Positions 7,444 through 12,625 of a stretch of 12,625 bases of DNA are shown in pieces. Position numbers and translations under genes: made by a program. The notes beneath the pieces are model-generated. The model did not search any database, was not told the origin of the DNA, and saw only the letters and a list, made by a program, of their open reading frames with translations. Origin of the DNA: Clostridia bacterium (GTDB taxonomy: Bacteria > Bacillota > Clostridia > Christensenellales > Maliibacteriaceae); assembly GCA_017935825.1 (NCBI GenBank), contig JAGBGW010000007.1, positions 1 through 12,625 on the forward strand. The letters run 5' to 3'. Positions within the stretch are counted from its first letter, which is position 1; every line of letters starts with the position of its first letter.

Positions 7444-10400
7444 GCAGGAACTTGCTGTCACCACGCGCGGCACCAACCTCCTGGTCTCCGCGGCGGCAGG
7501 CGCAGGTAAAACCAAAGTGCTTGTTGACCGCATCATGTCCATGGTTGTGGATGAACATGTCCCCGTATCCAAAATGCTCATCGTCACCTTCACCCGTGAT
7601 GCGGCAAAGGTGATGCGAAGCCGTCTGCAAAGCGCGCTGGAAGAGGCCGCATGCAATGCGCAGGGGGAAGATGCAGCCTTTTTGGCACAGCAGCTGGATG
7701 AACTTGCCCATGCCAACATCAGTACCCTGCATACCTTCTGTCAGAAGTTTTTGCGGAAGAACTTTGCTGCTGCGGGAATTCCTGCCAACTTCCGCCTTGC
7801 GGATGAACAGAAAATGCAGCTGCTTCGAGATCGTGCTGTGGGCAATGTGCTGGAAGAAGCTTATGAACAGGCAACGGAAGATTTTATGAATCTGACCCGT
7901 CTGTACTGCCGTACTACAGGCGATGAAGCGCTGATCGAACTGCTGTTTGCAGTATATGAATTTTCGCGCTGTCAAAGCGATCCTGCGGCGTGTCTTTTGC
8001 ATGCTTTGAAGCTGTTTGAAACATGGGATGTGGACCGCGATCATATCTGGAATCGCCTTGCATATACCGAAATCTATGCAAATTACGATGCTGCACTGCA
8101 GGCGCTGGATAAGGCGAGGAATTTTGCTGCGCTGTATCCTGAAACGGAGGATCTTTTGGATCTGCTTTTGCGTGATACGGAACTTGTGCTGCGCAAAAAA
8201 CAGCTTTTGCAGGAAGACCTTGCTGCATTTTTTGAGGATGCAGGTGCTTTTGGCAGAATGCCCTCCAAGCGTAAGTTGTCCGAGGGTGAAAAACGCAATC
8301 GTGAATATGTGAAAGACCTGCGCGATGTGGCAAAAAAAGCGTTTAAAAAGGGCAGTGATGCAGCGGATGCCGTCTTCAGTGAAGCGGCAAGAAATGCCAT
8401 GCCCCAAGTCTACCGTGCAGTGCGGGAGATCGTGCGGCTTGTGCAGCTTTTGTCCGCACAGATGCATGAACAGATGGTATCGCAGGGTATGCTGGACTTC
8501 AGTGCTTTGGAACATTACACCATTGCAGCTCTTCGTGCAGGTGCTGCGGCCGATTTCCATGCCATTTTCTTTGATGAATATCAGGATGCAAATGCTGTGC
8601 AGGAGTGCATCGTGCAGCTGCTGGCAAAACCCGACACGCTGTTTTTTGTGGGCGATGTAAAACAGAGCATCTATCGTTTCCGCTCCGCCGATCCGGGACT
8701 CTTCCTTGAAAAGCATGGCCTTTGGGGTGTGGGCAACGGCGGTATGCGCATTGACCTCAACCGCAATTTCCGAAGCCGTCAAAGTGTGCTGGATGCGGTC
8801 AACAGCGTGTTTTTCCGCGTGATGCAGAAAACGGAGTATTCCATCGCATACGATGCGGCAGAAGCACTGTACCCCGGTGTGGAATCCCAGCTTGGTGGTC
8901 CAAAAGCCCAACTTCATGTCATCGATGCCGTACAGGCAGATGAGGATGATGCACTTGCCGCTCTTCGTGCAGATGAGATCGAAGCACGCTATGTGGCAGG
9001 CATTGTATCTGATTTGCTGCAAACAGGCACGATCACAGATCGGGAGACGGGAGTGGAGCGTCCCATCCAAAAGGATGACATTGCGATTCTTCTTCGTGCA
9101 ACTTCAAGCACTGCGGAAAGCATGGCCTATGCCTTGGAGACAGAGGGCATCGACTGTATCGCGCAGATGAGCTCCCGCCATTTTGATACGGTGGAAGTGC
9201 GTGCCATTATCGATCTTTTAAGTGTGCTGGATAATCCCTATCAGGATGTGCCGCTGCTTGGTGCACTTCGTTCTCCATTGTTTTTGTTTAAACTGGACGA
9301 CCTTGCGCGCGTGCGCATTCGAGCACCGCGGGTAAGCTTTATCGATGCACTGAAAGTCTGTGCACAGCAGGATGATGCACTGGGCGGACAATGCCGTGAT
9401 GCACTGGAAAAAATTGAGCATTGGAGATTGCTGTCCCGTGTACTGCCCTTGCATGAACTGATCGAACAGATCATGTCCGACACGGATTATGAAGATCTTC
9501 TTCTTGCTTCGCCCATTGGTTTGCAGAAGCTTGCCAACATCCGTCTTCTTTTGTCCCGCGTAGATACCTTCTGTGAAGGGACCTTCGACGGCCTGCCGCA
9601 GTTTTTGCAGTTTGTCAAACGGGTACGGCAGGGGAAAGACTCCGAAGAAGCAGCGCAAAGTCATGACGCAGGCGGTGCAGTGCGGATCATGAGCATTCAT
9701 AAAAGCAAGGGCCTTGAATTCCCCGTGGTGATTTTGCCCATGATGGGGCGTAAGTTCTATTTCGATCCCGGTGCAAGCATTTTTATGGATAAGGATGCAG
9801 GTATCGCGGTAAAAACCGTGGATACACTGTCGAAAAAGACCGGTGACAATATCGCATGTTTTGCCGTGCGCAGCTGTGCCAAAGCACAGGATGTGCAGGA
9901 AGAAATGCGTGTTTTGTACGTGGGCATGACCCGTGCCTGCGAACAGCTGATTATGACGGGTATGAAAAAAGGCGGTATCGATGCCTATGAAGCGGAACTG
10001 ATTGCGCAGCCTAACTGCTTGCTGGATTGGGTGGCACCTTCTGCTTTGATGGAAAATGCGGCCTGTGTAAGAGAGAATGCGGATTCTGTCTGGCAGATCA
10101 TCCGTGCACAGCTTCCTGCAGACGAAGAGATAAAGGAAGAAGCCGTGGGACAAAACGAGGAGATTACACGGCTGGATGCGGCGCTGTATGCCAAAATCGA
10201 TGAGATTTTTTCCTGGCAATACCCTGAAACGAAAGAAACGCTGGCGCTTTCCAAGACCACGGTTACGGCGCTGAAACTGTACGGTGATCTGGAAGACAAG
10301 GAACCGGGGGAGGCGGAGCTGCCGCTTCCCAAGCGACCTACTTCTTACGGCACTTCCATCGGCAAGCGCAAGGGTACGGCGACGCATCTGGCGGTGCAGC

Positions 10401-10861
10401 ACATGGATATTGCGCATGCACAGACCAAGGCGGATGTGACTGCGCAGATCGATCGGCTTGCAAAAGAAGGTTTCCTGACGGATGACGATCGAAAACTGAT
10501 CAATGACCGCGATGTACTGCAGTTTTGCACAAGCGCCCTTGGTCTTCGCATGGCAAAGGCACAGCAGGCAGGCTGCCTGTATCGGGAGACGGACTTTACC
10601 TTTGTGCCCGACGACTATGCGGAAGGTACCCTTGTGCAGGGCGCCATCGATGCATGGTTTGAGGAAGAAGAGGGCATCGTGCTGGTGGACTTCAAGACCG
10701 ACGCATTGCCTGCGGATGGTGTGGAAGGTCTGGTCAGACACTATGCACGCCAGCTTCGCTGGTATCGGGATGCCTTGACTCGTTTGACGGGCAAGCCTGT
10801 ATTCCAGGTGCTTTTGTATTCCTTCTCGGCAGGAGCGTGGGCAGTATACGAAGAATCGTGA
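7427..10861 (+). CDS. addA: ATP-dependent helicase/nuclease subunit A (AddA)
   Basis: A 1144-residue UvrD/Rep (SF1A) helicase with a C-terminal nuclease, the motor subunit of AddAB. Motifs in order: Walker A AAAGAGKT (22-29), TFTRDAA (54-60), TLHTFCQKFL (100-109), Walker B FFDEYQDAN (381-389), VGDVKQSIYRFR (408-419), LNRNFRSR (444-451), MSIHKSKGLEFP (755-766) and VLYVGMTRA (829-837). The PD-(D/E)XK nuclease follows: H987, GAID with D1075, VDFKTD with D1088 and K1090, and QLRWY (1109-1113). Helicase and nuclease residues are complete. Motif II reads DEYQDAN where most relatives have DEYQDTN, a mild substitution outside the catalytic D383-E384. The protein is about 90 residues shorter than B. 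subtilis AddA. The start is ATG 7427 by Shine-Dalgarno spacing; ATG 7418 would add three residues. It is the last gene of its operon, with a terminator beginning 34 bp past the stop. Confidence 0.95.
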   Translation: MNRTREQELAVTTRGTNLLVSAAAGAGKTKVLVDRIMSMVVDEHVPVSKMLIVTFTRDAAKVMRSRLQSALEEAACNAQGEDAAFLAQQLDELAHANISTLHTFCQKFLRKNFAAAGIPANFRLADEQKMQLLRDRAVGNVLEEAYEQATEDFMNLTRLYCRTTGDEALIELLFAVYEFSRCQSDPAACLLHALKLFETWDVDRDHIWNRLAYTEIYANYDAALQALDKARNFAALYPETEDLLDLLLRDTELVLRKKQLLQEDLAAFFEDAGAFGRMPSKRKLSEGEKRNREYVKDLRDVAKKAFKKGSDAADAVFSEAARNAMPQVYRAVREIVRLVQLLSAQMHEQMVSQGMLDFSALEHYTIAALRAGAAADFHAIFFDEYQDANAVQECIVQLLAKPDTLFFVGDVKQSIYRFRSADPGLFLEKHGLWGVGNGGMRIDLNRNFRSRQSVLDAVNSVFFRVMQKTEYSIAYDAAEALYPGVESQLGGPKAQLHVIDAVQADEDDALAALRADEIEARYVAGIVSDLLQTGTITDRETGVERPIQKDDIAILLRATSSTAESMAYALETEGIDCIAQMSSRHFDTVEVRAIIDLLSVLDNPYQDVPLLGALRSPLFLFKLDDLARVRIRAPRVSFIDALKVCAQQDDALGGQCRDALEKIEHWRLLSRVLPLHELIEQIMSDTDYEDLLLASPIGLQKLANIRLLLSRVDTFCEGTFDGLPQFLQFVKRVRQGKDSEEAAQSHDAGGAVRIMSIHKSKGLEFPVVILPMMGRKFYFDPGASIFMDKDAGIAVKTVDTLSKKTGDNIACFAVRSCAKAQDVQEEMRVLYVGMTRACEQLIMTGMKKGGIDAYEAELIAQPNCLLDWVAPSALMENAACVRENADSVWQIIRAQLPADEEIKEEAVGQNEEITRLDAALYAKIDEIFSWQYPETKETLALSKTTVTALKLYGDLEDKEPGEAELPLPKRPTSYGTSIGKRKGTATHLAVQHMDIAHAQTKADVTAQIDRLAKEGFLTDDDRKLINDRDVLQFCTSALGLRMAKAQQAGCLYRETDFTFVPDDYAEGTLVQGAIDAWFEEEEGIVLVDFKTDALPADGVEGLVRHYARQLRWYRDALTRLTGKPVFQVLLYSFSAGAWAVYEES

Positions 10862-10894
10862 TAAAACGGCATACAATTTAACAATTCTATTTTC

Positions 10895-10930
10895 ACCACA
10901 AGTGTGCTGATGTGCACGCTTGTGGTTTTT
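10895..10930 (+). terminator. Intrinsic terminator of the HD-topB-addBA operon
   Basis: A 13-bp stem (ACCACAAGTGTGC with GCACGCTTGTGGT, one T-G wobble) encloses a 6-base loop and is followed by five T residues. It begins 34 bp after the addA stop. The complementary strand has no T run after the stem, so it should act only on + strand transcripts. It marks the end of the repair operon. Confidence 0.9.
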
Positions 10931-11081
10931 CAGCCCTGCAAAAGCAAGTCGATACAGTGGAAGCAATGAAACAAAAACAAAGAGAAAACGCGGTTATTTT
11001 GTCAAAATTCTGCTGTGATTGTGTCAAAAACGAAAAAGTTTTGAGAAAATTTAACGAATTTATTCCAAATTAATGAAATAT
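10931..11081. other. AT-rich intergenic stretch without a supported gene
   Basis: Part of the 304-base gap between addA and the MBL-fold gene. It is visibly richer in A and T than the flanking genes. It contains a possible 35-codon reading frame (10966-11073) with only a poor ribosome binding site, and a direct repeat of GTCAAAA (11001-11007 and 11023-11029) with a 22-bp period, about two helical turns. No RNA gene or further hairpin of note is seen. Confidence 0.6.
11001..11029 (+). repeat. GTCAAAA direct repeat, possible operator
   Basis: GTCAAAA occurs at 11001-11007 and 11023-11029. The repeats are 22 bp apart start to start, so they lie on nearly the same DNA face, about 75-100 bp upstream of the TATAAT box. 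The position would suit an activator or response regulator, but chance repetition in AT-rich DNA is quite possible. Confidence 0.25.
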
Positions 11082-11111
11082 CTAACAAATTTGCCTCAAA
11101 TGATGTATAAT
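11082..11111 (+). promoter_or_regulatory. Probable SigA-type promoter for the MBL-VOC-USP operon
   Basis: A perfect TATAAT -10 box lies at 11106-11111. The best -35 candidate is CTAACA at 11082-11087 (4 of 6 consensus positions, 18-bp spacer), which is weak. Transcription would start near 11118 and give a leader of about 48 bases. The weak -35 suggests an activator or an alternative arrangement. Confidence 0.6.
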
Positions 11112-11127
11112 AGGATTTGAAAAAATG

Positions 11128-11152
11128 TCTGCCGTCAAGCAGGACGGACAGA
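11128..11152 (+). promoter_or_regulatory. Leader hairpin abutting the Shine-Dalgarno
   Basis: TCTGCCGTC (11128-11136) can pair with GACGG-CAGA (11143-11152) around a six-base loop, with one bulged A at 11148. That gives 9 bp. The stem ends on the first base of AAGGAGG (11152-11158), the ribosome binding site of the MBL gene. It could stabilise the mRNA 5' end or tune initiation. No known riboswitch class is recognised. Confidence 0.35.
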
Positions 11153-11165
11153 AGGAGGGCATAAC

Positions 11166-11906
11166 ATGGGTAACGCACGTATTACTTATCTTTATCACAG
11201 CGGTTATGTGGTTGAAACCGACAACCACTTTATGATTTTTGATTATTATCTGGACGATATTGCACAGGGACAAAAGCGCGGCATTGATGCAGGTGTCATT
11301 TCTTTTTCCGACCTGCCTAAGGACAAAAAGATCACGGTCTTTGTCACCCACAATCACGGCGATCATTTCAATCCCGTTATCTTCAAATGGAAGAAGGATC
11401 GTGCCAATATCGAATATGTGATTTCTTCCGATGTCAAGACCCGTGCAAAGGCAGTGCGTATGGCGCCTTATGAGCATGTGGATGTAAATGGTCTTTCCGT
11501 CGATACTTACGGTTCCACCGATGCAGGTGTTGCATTTGCTGTTATCGCAGATGGCCTGAACATCTACCACGCAGGTGACTTTAACCTCTGGCACTGGATC
11601 GAAGAATCTACCCAGGATGAGGTTAAGTTTGCAAAGCGCGCATTCCTTCGCGAGATGGAGAACCTCAAGGACCTGTACTTTGACGTGGCATTCTTCCCCG
11701 TAGACCCCCGTATGGGTCGCGGCTACGATGCAGGCGCAGCACACTTTGCACGCACGCTGCATCCCGCACTGCTTGTTCCCATGCACTTTGGCAAGGAAAT
11801 TCAGGTCGCAGAGACCTTCCGCCAGAAGATGATGGCAGGCGGTCAGCTTTGCTGGGCTCCCCAGGAGCGCGGCGACTACTGCGATTTTGATCCGCAGCAG
11901 GTTTAA
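11166..11906 (+). CDS. MBL-fold metallohydrolase (UlaG/YtkL-like)
   Basis: A 246-residue protein of the metallo-beta-lactamase fold, probably cytoplasmic, with no signal peptide. The metal motif HxHxDH is intact as THNHGDHF (H62, H64, D66, H67). The remaining expected ligands are H135 and D138 in YHAGDFNLWHW and H207 in VPMHFGKE. The N-terminal LYHSGYVVET and IFDYY pattern matches the Lactamase_B_2/B_3, UlaG-like branch rather than true glyoxalase II or beta-lactamases. It lacks the glyoxalase II C-terminal substrate domain. The substrate is unknown; hydrolysis of a small phosphate ester, lactone or thioester is possible. AAGGAGG lies 7 bp before the ATG. A TATAAT promoter and leader hairpin precede it. 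No terminator follows, and the glyoxalase-like gene begins 61 bp on, so the two are probably co-transcribed. Confidence 0.85.
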   Translation: MGNARITYLYHSGYVVETDNHFMIFDYYLDDIAQGQKRGIDAGVISFSDLPKDKKITVFVTHNHGDHFNPVIFKWKKDRANIEYVISSDVKTRAKAVRMAPYEHVDVNGLSVDTYGSTDAGVAFAVIADGLNIYHAGDFNLWHWIEESTQDEVKFAKRAFLREMENLKDLYFDVAFFPVDPRMGRGYDAGAAHFARTLHPALLVPMHFGKEIQVAETFRQKMMAGGQLCWAPQERGDYCDFDPQQV

Positions 11907-11955
11907 TGAAAGAAGCGCACTGCAAAGAGGCAGTTGCAAATAAATGAAAAAGAAA

Positions 11956-11961
11956 GGGGAG
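11956..11961 (+). promoter_or_regulatory. Ribosome binding site that selects ATG 11968 for the VOC gene
   Basis: GGGGAG lies 6 bp before ATG 11968. An upstream in-frame ATG at 11944 would add eight Lys-rich residues that do not fit the family N-terminus and has no comparable motif in front of it. Confidence 0.7.
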
Positions 11962-11967
11962 TTTGTG

Positions 11968-12336
11968 ATGGCACTTTGGTTTGACCATGTCAATCTGAAC
12001 GTCACCGATCTTGATCGTTCGCTCCGTTTCTATGAAGAGGCTTTTGGTTTGAAGGAAGTAAGAAGAAAGGTCGCAGGCGACGAATCTTTCATCCTTGCAT
12101 TCCTGGGCGACGGCAAGACACCCATGGGTCTTGAACTTACCTGGCTGCGCGATAAAGAGGGCGCATACGAGCTGGGCGATAACGAAACCCATCTGGCGTT
12201 TGCCACCGAAGATATGGATGCCACCCATGCACTGCACGAGAAGATGGGCTGCATCTGCTTTGAGAATCCCAAAATGGGCATCTATTTTGTGGAAGATCCC
12301 GACGGCTACTGGATTGAAGTCGTTCCCGAGAAATAA
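11968..12336 (+). CDS. VOC-family lactoylglutathione lyase-like protein (glyoxalase I type)
   Basis: A 122-residue vicinal-oxygen-chelate protein made of two beta-alpha-beta-beta-beta modules. All four metal ligands of glyoxalase I are at the expected places: H7 (FDHVNLNV), E56 (LELTW), H75 (ETHLAFAT) and E117 (GYWIEVVP). The YELGDNETH and FVEDPDGYWIE segments closely resemble the bacterial Ni2+-type GloA family, which isomerises the methylglyoxal-thiol hemithioacetal. Many Clostridia lack glutathione, so the thiol partner may differ, or the enzyme may act on another electrophile. The length is slightly below Escherichia coli GloA. It lies 61 bp after the MBL gene and 45 bp before the USP-like gene. 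The fold is certain, the GloA reaction probable, the physiological substrate inferred. Confidence 0.85.
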   Translation: MALWFDHVNLNVTDLDRSLRFYEEAFGLKEVRRKVAGDESFILAFLGDGKTPMGLELTWLRDKEGAYELGDNETHLAFATEDMDATHALHEKMGCICFENPKMGIYFVEDPDGYWIEVVPEK

Positions 12337-12368
12337 ACTGCGCACCCGATTTTATCTGGAGCACATCT

Positions 12369-12373
12369 GGAGG
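12369..12373 (+). promoter_or_regulatory. Ribosome binding site for a TTG start
   Basis: GGAGG lies 8 bp before TTG 12382. The next in-frame candidates (GTG 12400, ATG 12403) have no purine-rich motif in front, so the rare TTG start is supported. The octamer ATCTGGAG that contains the site also occurs 11 bp earlier (12354-12361 and 12365-12372). Confidence 0.65.
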
Positions 12374-12381
12374 AATAACAA

Positions 12382-12625
12382 TTGAACAAGACACCTTCTG
12401 TGATGGTGTGTGTCACAACGCAGAAAGCCTGTGAGCGTTTGATCGAAGCAGGTGCCGAAGCGGCACAGCCTTCACAGTCACCGTTGCATGTTGTGCATGT
12501 TGCGGGCAGTCGCCAGCATTTCTTCAACAGCGAAAATGAAGGTGCGGCGATGGAGCATCTTTTCAACGTCAGCAAACAGTACGGTGCGGATATGACTGTG
12601 CTTCGCAGCGATGATGTGGCTGCTA
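12382..12625 (+). CDS. Universal stress protein-like / KdpD USP-type domain protein (3' partial)
   Basis: The first 81 codons of a gene that runs past the window edge, starting at TTG 12382. The visible sequence alternates a beta strand (VMVCVTT), a helix (KACERLIEAGAEAA), a second strand (LHVVHVAG) and a helix (GAAMEHLFNVSKQYGADMTV). This order is that of the Rossmann-like USP fold. The N-terminal VCVTTQKACERLI segment is closest to the USP domain of KdpD sensor proteins. The glycine-rich nucleotide-binding loop, if present, lies outside the window, so ATP binding cannot be judged. It may be a small single-domain USP or the N-terminus of a larger protein. It probably belongs to the MBL-VOC transcript. 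There are two cysteines in the first 20 residues. Confidence 0.6.
   Translation, partial: MNKTPSVMVCVTTQKACERLIEAGAEAAQPSQSPLHVVHVAGSRQHFFNSENEGAAMEHLFNVSKQYGADMTVLRSDDVAA

Noticed and set aside
7379..9070. 563-codon reverse-strand reading frame opposite the start of addA
   Set aside because: Codon-aligned shadow of addA; the protein composition is not natural.
1418..10861. Possibility that HD-topB-addBA is a defence island
   Set aside because: All members except the HD gene are housekeeping repair proteins with intact catalytic residues, and there are no mobile, toxin or nuclease-effector genes around them.
9218..10966. 582-codon reverse-strand reading frame running through the addA terminator
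   Set aside because: Codon-aligned shadow that would begin inside the intergenic region. No homology signal is visible.
11125..11235. Upstream reading frame of 36 codons with a hydrophobic stretch that overlaps the start of the MBL gene
   Set aside because: Its only possible ribosome binding site (AGGA, 11112-11115) lies upstream of the predicted transcription start, so it would be almost leaderless. It also covers the strong AAGGAGG of the MBL gene.
11919..11934. Small hairpin ACTGC / GCAGT after the MBL gene, considered as a terminator
   Set aside because: The stem has only five base pairs and there is no T run; it is unlikely to terminate transcription.

Overview
The window reads as ordinary chromosome of a Firmicutes (Bacillota) bacterium, most likely a gut-type Clostridia. 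The evidence is the AddAB-type recombination nuclease with its AddB iron-sulfur cysteines, a Firmicutes-style topoisomerase III, strong AGGAGG-type ribosome binding sites and tight one-strand operons. Base composition is roughly balanced by eye. The genus cannot be fixed from the sequence alone. All seven recognised genes are on the + strand. I see no rRNA, tRNA, CRISPR array, insertion sequence or phage gene.

Region 1 (1-1395) holds the 3' part of a gene that enters from upstream. Its visible N-terminal half is a disordered Q/R/E/Y-rich segment with a striking tyrosine-acidic (Y-E/D) heptad repeat. Its C-terminal half is a class I SAM-dependent methyltransferase domain. A perfect 12-bp inverted repeat terminator follows the stop codon.

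Region 2 (1418-10930) is a compact genome-maintenance operon: an HD-domain phosphohydrolase, topB, addB and addA. HD and topB are 2 bp apart, topB and addB are 24 bp apart, and addB and addA overlap. AddA and AddB together form the helicase-nuclease that resects double-strand breaks for RecA. TopB is a type IA topoisomerase that decatenates single-stranded or recombining DNA. The operon ends at a strong 13-bp hairpin terminator. No promoter fits between the upstream terminator and the HD gene, so how this operon is transcribed is an open question.

Region 3 (10931-11165) is an AT-rich intergenic stretch. It carries a perfect TATAAT box, a GTCAAAA direct repeat with a 22-bp period, and a leader hairpin that ends on the ribosome binding site of the next gene.

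Region 4 (11166-12625) is a second probable operon: an MBL-fold metallohydrolase, a glyoxalase I-like VOC protein that keeps all four metal ligands, and the start of a universal-stress-protein-like (KdpD-USP-type) protein running off the window. Together they suggest a stress or electrophile-detoxification unit; that reading is inference. I found no clearly new defence or mobile system. The most unusual object is the heptad-repeat methyltransferase fusion.
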